Source: Vreelandella zhuhanensis
Lineage (GTDB): Bacteria > Pseudomonadota > Gammaproteobacteria > Pseudomonadales > Halomonadaceae
Length of the DNA stretch: 64,000 nt
NCBI RefSeq assembly: GCF_009793355.1
Contig: NZ_WTKP01000001.1
Location: 434,001-498,000 of the forward strand
Reading direction: 5' to 3'
A model generated the notes under the pieces. That model was not told where the DNA came from, did no database searches, and was given only the letters and a program-made list of their open reading frames with translations. The position numbers and the translations under genes are program-made. Positions 8,977 to 17,047 of this stretch are shown here, one piece after another; positions within the stretch are counted from its first letter, which is position 1, and each line of letters starts with the position of its first letter.

Positions 8977-10572
8977 TCAGAGATCATGGCCAAAGCGTCC
9001 CTCGGTTCCGCCCTCCTCGCGGTTTGACATCAATTCCAGGTCGAGACTCGAAGGCCTCGGCCGCGGGCTGGCACCCTCCGCGACGGGCTGGAAGCTTCCC
9101 AGCAGATAGAACTCCAGATCGCTTGGCGGCACGAAGGAGCCGGTGGGCAGGCGCACCTGCTCGGGATTGAAGGAGCGCGCCAGGCGCGGCGTGACGAAGA
9201 TCACCAGCTCCGTCTGCTCCTTGATGAACTCCTGGCTGCGAAACAGCGCCCCGAGCACCGGCACTTCACCCAGGCCCGGCAGCTTGGAGACGTTCTCGCG
9301 CAGGCTCTCGTTGAGCATGCCGGCGATGGCGATGGTCTGGCCGGAAGCCAGCTCCAAGGTGGAGCTGGCACTGCGCTTGGTCAGCGCCGGCACGAAGAAC
9401 TGCGTGTCTACACCGCTTCCCACCCCCACCTGAAGGCTGTTGGCCGACACCAGGTTGGAAACCGAGACATCCACCTTGAGGTTGATGATGCCGGAATCCA
9501 GCACCACGGGCAGAAAGCCCAGCCCCACGCCGAACTCCTTGTGCTCGATGGCCACCTGGCCATCACCCTGGGGCACGGGAATCGGGAACTCGCCGCCGGC
9601 TAGAAAGCGCGCCGGTTGGCCGGTGAGCGTGGTGAGATTGGGTTCGGCGAGGATTTTGGCCACCCCTTCGCGGCTCGCCGCGTCCAGCACCAGGTTGAGC
9701 AGGTAGTCAGCGCGCTGGTAGCTGGCGAAGATGCCGGTATCTGCGATGGTCGCGGTGGCCGGTGCAAACTCATCCACGACAGGCCCAACTGGTGTGCCAC
9801 CGCCGAAAGCCGGCATTCGGCCACCACCGACGCCATCAAAATCATCAAAAATCGCATCCGGGAAGCTGGCCCCGCCGCTGACCCCACCGAGCCGCAGTGC
9901 TGAAGAGCCGACGTTGAAGACGTTGAAATTGGCCTCGAGCCGCTTGACCAGCGAGCGTGATACCTCCGCCACCTTGACATCCAGCATCACCTGCTGGGCG
10001 CCACCCACCTGCATCAGGTTGAGCACGGTGTCTTCCTCGCCGCCGGCGAAGCGATTGGCCAGGCGCATGGCGGTTTCCAGCCGTGCGGCGCTTGAGACCT
10101 CGCCACTCAGCACGATGCCCTCTTGGGCCGAACGCACCTGAATACGCTCGCCAGGCAGCAGTTCATGCAGGTGGCTCTTGAGTGTTTCGAGGTCGTGGGT
10201 GACGGTGACGTTGAGCGTACCCTGGAGGTTCTCGGAGCGGTCCCACAGCACCACATTGGTGGTGCCGATCGATTTGCCCAGTACATAGAGCTGCCGCGAG
10301 CCCATCACCACGATGTCGGCGATCTCGGGGTTACCCACCGAGACCACCCGCACCGGGCGAGGAAACTCCAGCACCTGCCCCTTGTTGATCGCCACGGCCA
10401 CCGACACTGCGCGGCCCTCCAGCGGCATGGAAACGCGGCGGGAATTATCCATGTCCGGTCGCTGCTGTGCCGGAACTTGCATACCCCAGCCTGCCGCCAG
10501 CATTGCCACCAGCGCCAGGGCCAGCCCCTTCATGGCCCCGTGGCGCCCTCTGGGCTTGTTATTGATGATCAT
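8977..10572 (-). CDS. rcpA: RcpA/CpaC outer-membrane secretin
   Basis: A 531-residue secretin subunit with an N-terminal signal sequence ending near VPAQQ. A pilus/secretin N-terminal domain follows (AINKGQVLEFPRPVRVVSVG), then a BON-like segment (QVRSAQEGIVLSGEVSSA). The C-terminal secretin domain is complete (FLAGGEFPIPVPQG, EFGVGLGFLPVVL, LPGLGEVPVLGALFRS, TELVIFVTPRLAR). It forms the channel through which the Flp fibre exits. GGGGAGC stands 6 bases before the start. Confidence 0.92.
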   Translation of the reverse strand: MIINNKPRGRHGAMKGLALALVAMLAAGWGMQVPAQQRPDMDNSRRVSMPLEGRAVSVAVAINKGQVLEFPRPVRVVSVGNPEIADIVVMGSRQLYVLGKSIGTTNVVLWDRSENLQGTLNVTVTHDLETLKSHLHELLPGERIQVRSAQEGIVLSGEVSSAARLETAMRLANRFAGGEEDTVLNLMQVGGAQQVMLDVKVAEVSRSLVKRLEANFNVFNVGSSALRLGGVSGGASFPDAIFDDFDGVGGGRMPAFGGGTPVGPVVDEFAPATATIADTGIFASYQRADYLLNLVLDAASREGVAKILAEPNLTTLTGQPARFLAGGEFPIPVPQGDGQVAIEHKEFGVGLGFLPVVLDSGIINLKVDVSVSNLVSANSLQVGVGSGVDTQFFVPALTKRSASSTLELASGQTIAIAGMLNESLRENVSKLPGLGEVPVLGALFRSQEFIKEQTELVIFVTPRLARSFNPEQVRLPTGSFVPPSDLEFYLLGSFQPVAEGASPRPRPSSLDLELMSNREEGGTEGRFGHDL

Positions 10573-10620
10573 AGTAATGCTCCCCTGTTCAGCCTCGTGG
10601 GCTGTTATTCTTAGTCTAGT

Positions 10621-11439
10621 CTAGTTACGTACATTGACAGAGCTCATCTGGGTGCCGCGCAGCACGCTCACCCGATGCTGCACCGGGGCGGCACGCCGGG
10701 GCGGCGGCGCGGGTTCGTCACGCTTCTCCAGTGTCGGCAGGTTCAATACCGAGCGCTGTGCCGCCATCATGTCCCCTTCTTCTTCCTTCTCCAGTGGGTT
10801 GCGCAGGGTGAGCAGCACCTTGCCTTCCTGGGTGGCCTTGACCAGGGTCTCGGCCTGTTTGGAGGTCACCGCCAGGGTGACCGCGCGCACGATCACCGGG
10901 CCGTCGCGCTCCTGGCCGGTGATCTGATCCACGGCCAGCACCTTGAGGTTCTGCAGCACTGTCTTCGACTCGACGCTGTTGCGGCTGCCGTTGCGCCTGG
11001 TGGAGACCACATCGACCCGGTTGCCGGGCAGCAGGAAGCCGGCCACCCCCACTATGTCATCCACGCGCACGCTCATCGCCCGCATGCCGGGGTCGAGAAG
11101 CGCCGCCAAGGCACTGCCGCCCAAGTGCTCGGAAACCCGCCCCTCGAGTACCACTTCGCCGGTATAAATCACCTGGTTGCTGACCCGCCCCACCACGCTC
11201 TCGATATCGGTGAAGCTGTTGGGCGGCACCACATCCTTCGGCATATTCACCAGTTTCAGGTCGGAGGCCTCCACTGTGGTGCCGAAGGGTACCTGCAACG
11301 CGGCCACCACCACTTGGTTCACATCCTTGCGTTCATCGTCGCCGCCCTGTTCCTGCATCCAGCTCATGGCCACCACGGCGGCCCCCAGCGCCATGATCAG
11401 CGAGATCGCGAACATGGCAAAAATACCCTTGCGTTTCAT
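10621..11439 (-). CDS. rcpC: RcpC/CpaB pilus assembly protein
   Basis: A 272-residue protein with one N-terminal membrane helix (residues 5-25), an SAF domain (VPFGTTVEASDLKLVNMP) and the CpaB/RcpC domain (MRAMSVRVDDIVGVAGFLLPGNRVDV, of which GFLLPGNRVDV is the signature). It works in the periplasm with the secretin. Its ATG overlaps the stop codon of the upstream ATPase gene (ATGA), so these two genes are translated as a unit. Confidence 0.9.
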   Translation of the reverse strand: MKRKGIFAMFAISLIMALGAAVVAMSWMQEQGGDDERKDVNQVVVAALQVPFGTTVEASDLKLVNMPKDVVPPNSFTDIESVVGRVSNQVIYTGEVVLEGRVSEHLGGSALAALLDPGMRAMSVRVDDIVGVAGFLLPGNRVDVVSTRRNGSRNSVESKTVLQNLKVLAVDQITGQERDGPVIVRAVTLAVTSKQAETLVKATQEGKVLLTLRNPLEKEEEGDMMAAQRSVLNLPTLEKRDEPAPPPRRAAPVQHRVSVLRGTQMSSVNVRN

Positions 11440-12830
11440 GGTGCGTCCCTCCGGTTGGCAGTGCTTTCTTCATCAGTACCGACAGCGTTGCTAGTTGCGT
11501 TTTCAGCCTCGAAGAAGTCACCGAAATAGGTCCGCCAGGCCCAGCTCAGGGTCTCGCGGTCGGGGGCCGTTAGCCCCTGGTAGTCGAGCTGGTCCTGGGC
11601 GAGGCTCAGGATGTCGCGGGGGTGGCAGGCGAGCAGCGGCACGTCATCTCGTGCGTGCAGCTCGTCGATGACGAAGTCGGCAAGCGCCTGCTCGTAGGGC
11701 CACCCCTGCGCCTGGCACTGCTGCTGCCAGATGGCCAGGTAGGCCTTGCGTTCGAGCGGCGCGAAGCGAATCTTGTAGCCGATGCGGCGCAGAAAGGCGG
11801 CGTCGGCCAGCGCCAGGGGGTCGAGGTTGGTGGAGAAGACCAGCGCCACGTCGAAGGGCACGCTAAAGTGGTAGCCGTTTGCAAGCGACAGAAAGTCGCG
11901 GCGCTCCTCCAGCGGCACGATCCAGCGGTTGAAGAGTTCGGTGGGCGACATGCGCTGGCGGCCCAGGTCGTCGATCACCAGCATGCCGTTGTTGGCCAGC
12001 AGCTGCACCGGCGCCTGATGAATGTGGGTGGCGGAATCAAACTGCACCTCGAGGCGCTCCATGGTCAGCTCGCCGCCGGTGACCACGCAGGGGCGGTGGC
12101 AGCGCACATAGCGCGGGTCGTGGCCCTGTTCCAGGTAGAGCTGCACGGCGGGCGAAGTCTCGGCCGGGTCTTCCAGGGAGTGGTGTACGGCGGGATCAAA
12201 ACAGCGCACCGCCTTGCCGCCCACCAGGATGGCGTGGGGCACCAGCACCTCGCCCTCCAGCAGCCGCACCAGGCGCCTTGCGATATAGCTCTTGCCGGTG
12301 CCGGCATGGCCGTGGATGAACATGGCCCGGCCGGAGTGCAAGCCGGGGCCGAGCTGATCGAGCAGCGCCGGGTCGATCACGGTGTCGGCGAAGGCCTCCA
12401 TCACCGTCTCGCGGCGAATACCCACATTGGAGAGTGCCTGCTCGTGCACCCGCTCGTTGTAGGCTTCCAGGGTAACCGGGGCCTTGCCGCTGTAGCCGTC
12501 GCGGTTGAACGCCTCCAGCGCCGAGGCGCGGCCGCGGTCGGTGAGGCCGAAGCGCAGCGCCCCTCCCGTTCCCTGGCCGCGTACCTCCGCACGCCCCTCT
12601 TCGCGCAGAAAGCGACACACCTCCTCCACCACGCTGCCAGCCAGGGCGCTCTCGCGGCTCAGCTGGTGCAGGTCGAGTGCGCCCTGCTCGAAGAGATGCT
12701 TGACCAGCAAGTCGCCCAGATAGAGCAGCGACAGCCCGGTTTCCGCCACCGTACCAGGGCGCGGCGCCCGCCGGGCCGCCGCACGGCCTTCGGTAACATC
12801 TTGTAACTGCTGCACCTCTTCCTGGAGCAT
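11436..12830 (-). CDS. AAA-type ATPase embedded in the Tad operon
   Basis: A 464-residue protein. Residues 1-165 are a predicted winged-helix-like region and linker; 170-400 are an ATPase core with Walker A GHAGTGKSYIARRL, Walker B MLVIDDLG, sensor-1 LVFSTN and a FLRRIGYKIRF arginine-finger motif. It resembles AAA+ proteins of the ClpX/MoxR style rather than the TadA type. It is not one of the canonical Tad proteins, yet it lies inside the operon and is fused to rcpC by a 4-base overlap. A chaperone or remodelling role in pilus assembly is inferred. I chose the ATG at 12830; the longer frame to 12872 lacks support. Confidence 0.75.
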   Translation of the reverse strand: MLQEEVQQLQDVTEGRAAARRAPRPGTVAETGLSLLYLGDLLVKHLFEQGALDLHQLSRESALAGSVVEEVCRFLREEGRAEVRGQGTGGALRFGLTDRGRASALEAFNRDGYSGKAPVTLEAYNERVHEQALSNVGIRRETVMEAFADTVIDPALLDQLGPGLHSGRAMFIHGHAGTGKSYIARRLVRLLEGEVLVPHAILVGGKAVRCFDPAVHHSLEDPAETSPAVQLYLEQGHDPRYVRCHRPCVVTGGELTMERLEVQFDSATHIHQAPVQLLANNGMLVIDDLGRQRMSPTELFNRWIVPLEERRDFLSLANGYHFSVPFDVALVFSTNLDPLALADAAFLRRIGYKIRFAPLERKAYLAIWQQQCQAQGWPYEQALADFVIDELHARDDVPLLACHPRDILSLAQDQLDYQGLTAPDRETLSWAWRTYFGDFFEAENATSNAVGTDEESTANRRDAP

Positions 12831-12933
12831 GACCGACCTCACAGTTATTGTTACAAATTGTAAAAGAAGCAATCCGATGGCCTGGCGATGATCACTGAAC
12901 TTTAAGCTTTATCGTGACTAACTTTGGTTGTAA

Positions 12934-13515
12934 CTAGCTCAGCGGCCATTGCCAGATCATCCAACCGGTTGTGCCGATGGCAATGGCCACCGCAAAAGGA
13001 AACTTACGCCCCATCACTTCGCCCTTCTCAGGAGCGATATAGATCGGCCTTCCTGTCGTTACCAAGGTTTTAGCCATCAGTCCATAACGCGCCATGGGTG
13101 AAGCTGTCTGACGAAACAAAACGGCAAAGACGATATACCCAATAGCGATAGCTGAACCTGCCAAAATACTTGCCAATGCCGCCTGAAAGGCACCCAGTGG
13201 ACCAAGGAAGGTACCCACCGCCGCCATCAGCTTGGCATCCCCGGCGCCGGTAAAACCCAGCAGGTAACCGGGAATCAGTACCGCCAAGCCCACCAGCAAG
13301 CCAAAGACAGCGGTCAGGATACCGCCCGGGCCTGCCAGCGCTCCCAGTAGCAGCCCCACAGCAGCCCCAGTCAGAACAACCATGTTTGGAATCTTGCGAT
13401 GTTTTAGGTCACAGACGGTTGCAGTCATGACTAACAAAAAACATATAACCATCAATAAAGAAAAATTCATAAAATAAGCCGAATGAAGAACCATTACAAA
13501 ATCTGAGGGCAGCAT
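12934..13515 (-). CDS. tadV: TadV/CpaA prepilin peptidase
   Basis: A 193-residue integral membrane aspartyl protease (family A24). The first catalytic Asp is in TVCDLKHRKIPN and the second in the GxGD motif GFTGAGDAKLMAAVG. It has about five to six membrane helices and lacks the methylase domain, as TadV proteins do. It would cut the flp pilin and the TadE-type pseudopilin of this locus. Starts at 13515, 13494 and 13470 are all possible; the first has a GGGGG run just upstream. Confidence 0.88.
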   Translation of the reverse strand: MLPSDFVMVLHSAYFMNFSLLMVICFLLVMTATVCDLKHRKIPNMVVLTGAAVGLLLGALAGPGGILTAVFGLLVGLAVLIPGYLLGFTGAGDAKLMAAVGTFLGPLGAFQAALASILAGSAIAIGYIVFAVLFRQTASPMARYGLMAKTLVTTGRPIYIAPEKGEVMGRKFPFAVAIAIGTTGWMIWQWPLS

Positions 13516-13542
13516 AAGCCCCCAGAATATTTAATTTTACTA

Positions 13543-13737
13543 TCATCCAGGTGGTGTGGCTGCACCTGTAAGGTGAGTTACTATATCGTCAAAAAGGGTT
13601 CCTATTGCACCTGACAGAGGGGTATACGCTGCAAGGAACCCAGCTATAATCAAAGCACAAACTAGTACCCACTCTACCGTTTCAGCGCCTTCCTCATCCT
13701 TCCAGAAACGCTCGATACCTTGCATCAACTTGTTCAT
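13543..13737 (-). CDS. flp: Flp-family major pilin
   Basis: A 64-residue type IVb pilin. A 16-residue basic/acidic leader is followed by the TadV cleavage context EEGAETVEW (Gly, four residues, Glu, aromatic; Trp here instead of the usual Tyr), then a single hydrophobic helix (VLVCALIIAGFLAAYTPLSG). It is the first gene of the Tad operon. The 198 bases upstream should hold the main promoter. The mature pilin would be about 47 residues. Confidence 0.92.
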   Translation of the reverse strand: MNKLMQGIERFWKDEEGAETVEWVLVCALIIAGFLAAYTPLSGAIGTLFDDIVTHLTGAATPPG

Positions 13738-13935
13738 GACATTTCTCCTAGGCGTTTGCCAGTCAACTTGTTTTACTTCGTTGAGGAGCGCCGGCCTTTC
13801 CGAACGCTCACGTGATTGATCATTGCTGTTACTGAGCAGTTACGCTTGAATTATCTTGCAACACTATAGAAGGATCTTGCACAGACAGGTGAAATGCGCG
13901 AAAACGCATAGTCGGGAAGGGGCAAGGGGGCACAG

Positions 13936-14799
13936 TCATCTCGCTACCGAACGGAACCTTTTCATCCGGTACATATCGTCATCCGCATGGCTTAGCAGGG
14001 TAGCGGCATCCTCCCCGTCAGCGGGATAACTGGCCACGCCGATACTGCAGGACGGCATTCTGAGCCCACCGAATTCAGCGTCCAGCGGCTCGGCCATGAC
14101 CATGTGAATCTGCTCCACCTTCTTCGAAACGGCATCCGCGGACTGGATGTCGGTCAACAGAACCGTGAATTCGTCACCGCCCATGCGGGCTAGCGTGTCT
14201 GTCTCGCGTACGCAACTTTCCAGCCGACGTGCCACCGTACAGAGCACCGCATCACCCACCGCATGGCCATGGATATCATTGATATATTTGAAGTCATTGA
14301 GATCCAGGAAAAGCAACGCCAGGCCGTTCTGGTGGCGACGGGCCGCACTCAGACCCGAGTCCAGGCGATCGTAGAACAGCGATCGGTTAGTCAGCTTGGT
14401 CAGGGGGTCATGATGGGCGAGAAAGCGCAATTCCGCCTCGGCCTGCATAAGGGCCGTCACGTCCCGCGCGACACCGATCCGCACCCCCTCCTCCTCGGAC
14501 CAGCGCGCAGACCACAGGATATGTACGATACTGCCGTCCTTGCGGAGATAGCGGTTGCGGAAATCGAGGTGGGGCTGACCGTTCATGACCCGCCGAATGG
14601 AGGCCTGGGTGACCGCCAGGTCGTCAGGATGCATGTGGTCGGTGATCAAGGTGCCGATCAGCTCGTCGGCACGGTAACCTAGCAGTGACTCACAGGCATC
14701 ACTCACAAAGACGATCTGGTGGTCCCCATCGACTACGAAGACGGTGTCCAGCATCAGATGAATCAGCTTAGGGTAGAGCGATTGCAGGTCAATGGGCAT
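13936..14799 (-). CDS. PAS-GGDEF diguanylate cyclase
   Basis: A 287-residue cytoplasmic protein with a PAS domain at about residues 10-120 (VFVDGDHQIVFVSDACESLLG) and a GGDEF domain at 125-285 with an intact signature RMGGDEFTVLL, so it should make cyclic di-GMP. There are no membrane segments. No RxxD inhibitory site stands out before the signature. It lies upstream of the Tad operon, so a link between c-di-GMP and pilus-based attachment is plausible. Confidence 0.9.
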   Translation of the reverse strand: MPIDLQSLYPKLIHLMLDTVFVVDGDHQIVFVSDACESLLGYRADELIGTLITDHMHPDDLAVTQASIRRVMNGQPHLDFRNRYLRKDGSIVHILWSARWSEEEGVRIGVARDVTALMQAEAELRFLAHHDPLTKLTNRSLFYDRLDSGLSAARRHQNGLALLFLDLNDFKYINDIHGHAVGDAVLCTVARRLESCVRETDTLARMGGDEFTVLLTDIQSADAVSKKVEQIHMVMAEPLDAEFGGLRMPSCSIGVASYPADGEDAATLLSHADDDMYRMKRFRSVAR

Positions 14800-14913
14800 A
14801 GGTCAGGACAATTCAGTTCTTGTCTCTCGCTTATAGCACGATCGCGAAGAGGACCGGTAAGAAATCCTGCAAGCTTCCAGGGGCTGTTGAGGTCTAGGCT
14901 GTTAATGTAATTA

Positions 14914-14932
14914 AATAGCCAGCTTTTGACTG
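14914..14932 (-). terminator. Hairpin downstream of OMP gene
   Basis: An inverted repeat AGCCAG / CTGGCT with a 7-base loop, followed on the minus strand by ATTTAATT. It lies about 55 bases past the stop of the outer-membrane barrel gene. Confidence 0.4.
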
Positions 14933-14986
14933 GCTCTTTAAGAGACTAAGAAGAAACTGATTCAGGCGATTTGCCTCTGATTAATT

Positions 14987-15529
14987 TCAGAACTTGAAAT
15001 TAAGCCCCGCGCTTAGGGCTGTGACTTCAAATTCTGACTTGTCTAAATAGGAGACATACTCAATCGTTCCCGAGGTGACTGGATTAAATTGCACCTGCCC
15101 ACCTAAGCCATAGGAAAAGTCTGAATCGGTATCACTCTCTGACATGGAATAGAGCTCTGCTGTTGCTTCGGCGCCTGTATATCCAATTAGCGCATAGACA
15201 GAGAGCATATCGGTAAGCGGCAAGTGACCCACTCCGTACACGCCATACAAGTAATCTAATTCAACCGTTTCTCCTGTTTTATAGCCATTCCATTTTACGT
15301 CATCATCGTCAAGGCCCATACCTGCCCGAACTTCGATGGCAAAATAATTATTCGCAAAATGCCCCACCCTGCCTATGACTGCACTTGGCTCAGTTTCAAC
15401 GTTATGATAATCATTTTCGTAGTTAATCTTTGCGTACTGTAATCCTGCATAGCTAGTTCCAGCGGCTTCCCCAAAAGCCGGGCTAGAAATCATGCCTAGC
15501 AACATGAGCGCATAAATTTTCTTTTTCAT
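14987..15529 (-). CDS. Small outer-membrane beta-barrel protein
   Basis: A 180-residue protein with a clear signal peptide (MKKKIYALMLLGMISSPAFG, cut before EAAG). The rest alternates polar and hydrophobic residues with aromatic girdles and ends in LSAGLNFKF, a terminal phenylalanine typical of porin-like barrels. It matches the general pattern of OmpA-like/OmpW-like 8-stranded barrels. The gene is more AT-rich than its neighbours. The specific function is unknown. Confidence 0.75.
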   Translation of the reverse strand: MKKKIYALMLLGMISSPAFGEAAGTSYAGLQYAKINYENDYHNVETEPSAVIGRVGHFANNYFAIEVRAGMGLDDDDVKWNGYKTGETVELDYLYGVYGVGHLPLTDMLSVYALIGYTGAEATAELYSMSESDTDSDFSYGLGGQVQFNPVTSGTIEYVSYLDKSEFEVTALSAGLNFKF

Positions 15530-15780
15530 TTTTAGAATTTCCCCTTGATAGTTTCTGCGTAGCTCTGTCGTTTACAAAAAATGACGGAACTACTAGAGGC
15601 TAGCGTATTGCTCCCTTTCTGGACAGTACTTATCCACCAGACGCTACTCATCAATTGGTGGGGTCACGCAAGGCTATTAGCTGTCACCGGCGAGCCAATG
15701 ACCCAGCTGTCAAGGCGTGAGTAAAGCTAACTGAGAACAGTAGGCAATTGCTCTGTCAACCGAACTAAAAAGTCGGGCTA
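15530..15780. other. Intergenic, no gene seen
   Basis: AT-rich spacer between the barrel protein gene and the broken YeiH-like gene. It should hold the promoter of the barrel gene. Nothing else is recognisable. Confidence 0.4.
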
Positions 15781-15784
15781 TGAT

Positions 15785-15960
15785 TATGAGGTGGCGCAGA
15801 GAACATCTAGCCGGCCCCCACGACTTGGGCCCCGGCGTGGATGGTGCCTTCAAAAAAGGTACCCGCTTGGAGATCTGCGAGCTCCAGAGCCCCGGTAACC
15901 AGTGGATGGATCACCATCGCCATGGTCGAGAACGTGGTCACCCCGACCACCGTTATGGCT
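15785..15960 (-). pseudogene. YeiH-family (UPF0324) transporter fragment
   Basis: Reading the minus strand from 15958 gives about 50 residues such as TVVGVTTFSTMAMVIHPLV, then GTIHAGAQVVGAG, a TAG stop and MFS. In YeiH-family membrane proteins (putative sulfate exporters) the matching segment is an IH-(D/E)-VAQVVGAGYMFS-like motif. The stop therefore replaces a conserved Tyr, and a second stop lies just upstream of the fragment. Only one conserved block survives. YeiH genes often sit next to a LysR regulator, as here. Confidence 0.6.
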
Positions 15961-15981
15961 TACTCAGTTACGACTGTAGTA

Positions 15982-16911
15982 TTAGGCAAGCATATTTGCC
16001 TCATCCAACAACCATTCACGAAACTGTCTGGCGATGGGTCGCTCCAGGCCTGCGCCCGCGCTGACCACGTAGTACGCCTGGTCGCAGTTCAGCGGGCTAT
16101 CGAAGGCTACCACCAGCTTTCCTGTACTCAATTCCGCCTGATGGAGGTCCCGACTGCCGAGCAGCACACCCTGGCCGGCGAGGGCCGCCTCCAGCGCCAG
16201 CAGCCCGTTGCCAAACCGCAGCTCCCGGAACGGGCCGATTTTACCTCCCTGTTGCCTGAACCACTCCTTCCAGCCGCAGGGCTCGTCGAAGCGGGTAAGG
16301 GTGCTGTCGCACAGCAACGGCAGCCCGCGCAGTGTCTCGACACCGTCCACGTTGGCGGCCAGTTCCGGTGCGCAGATGGGCACCAGCTCCAAACTCATCA
16401 GCCGCTGAGGCTCTAAGTCCGCGTAGCTACCGTAGCCAAGGCGCACGGAAACGTCGATGCCGGCGCGCTTGAGCTCGGCCACCCCGAAGTCGCTATCACG
16501 GGCGCGGTCCACCGTATGCAGGCTCGCCTGCAGCCGCACTTCGGCCTCCGGGCAACGGGCGTAGAAACGGTGCAGGCGCTGCACGATCCATTTGGTGGCG
16601 AACAGGGGTTCGGCGCAGACGGTGACGATCAGGCGCTCCTCGCCATAGGCGCGGATCTTGTCCACCGCGCGACCCAGCGTCTGAAAACCTTCTTGAAGCT
16701 CCGGCAGGGCCAGGCGCGCGGCCGGGGTCAGGCTGACCCGCCGGTGGTGGCGGACGAACAGATCGACGCCGAGATACTCCTCCAGCGCCTTGACTTGGTG
16801 GCTGATCGCCGCCGGCGTGACATTGAGCTCCTTGGCGGCCGCGGCGAAACTCTTGGTTCGCGCGGCGACTTCGAAATAGGAGAGTGCGATCAGGGGTGGG
16901 CGTCGTAACAT
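15982..16911 (-). CDS. LysR-family regulator (GcvA-like)
   Basis: A 309-residue protein with an N-terminal winged helix (FEVAARTKSFAAAAKELNVT, then PAAISHQVKALEEYLGVDLF) and a C-terminal effector domain. The sequence style (RPPLIALSYFEVAARTKSF, FVRHHRRVSLTPAA) is that of the GcvA/AmpR subgroup. I chose the ATG at 16911 because it gives the standard LysR N-terminus; a TTG at 16926 is the alternative. It is co-oriented with the acyl-CoA ligase upstream, which it may regulate. Confidence 0.85.
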   Translation of the reverse strand: MLRRPPLIALSYFEVAARTKSFAAAAKELNVTPAAISHQVKALEEYLGVDLFVRHHRRVSLTPAARLALPELQEGFQTLGRAVDKIRAYGEERLIVTVCAEPLFATKWIVQRLHRFYARCPEAEVRLQASLHTVDRARDSDFGVAELKRAGIDVSVRLGYGSYADLEPQRLMSLELVPICAPELAANVDGVETLRGLPLLCDSTLTRFDEPCGWKEWFRQQGGKIGPFRELRFGNGLLALEAALAGQGVLLGSRDLHQAELSTGKLVVAFDSPLNCDQAYYVVSAGAGLERPIARQFREWLLDEANMLA

Positions 16912-17047
16912 GACCAATACTCGCAAGAATGGCGGTGGGGCACGGCGCGATCAAGTGTCCCCTTTGAGGGCCACTATAATCGCTGCTGGTGCGTAAGCCA
17001 TACCGCTTACCCCATGGTTCTATTTCAGGCCCTCTTTCCCGACCGAC

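Noticed and set aside
11622..12806. 394-residue plus-strand frame
   Set aside because: Antisense shadow of the Tad-locus AAA ATPase, which has clear motifs on the other strand.
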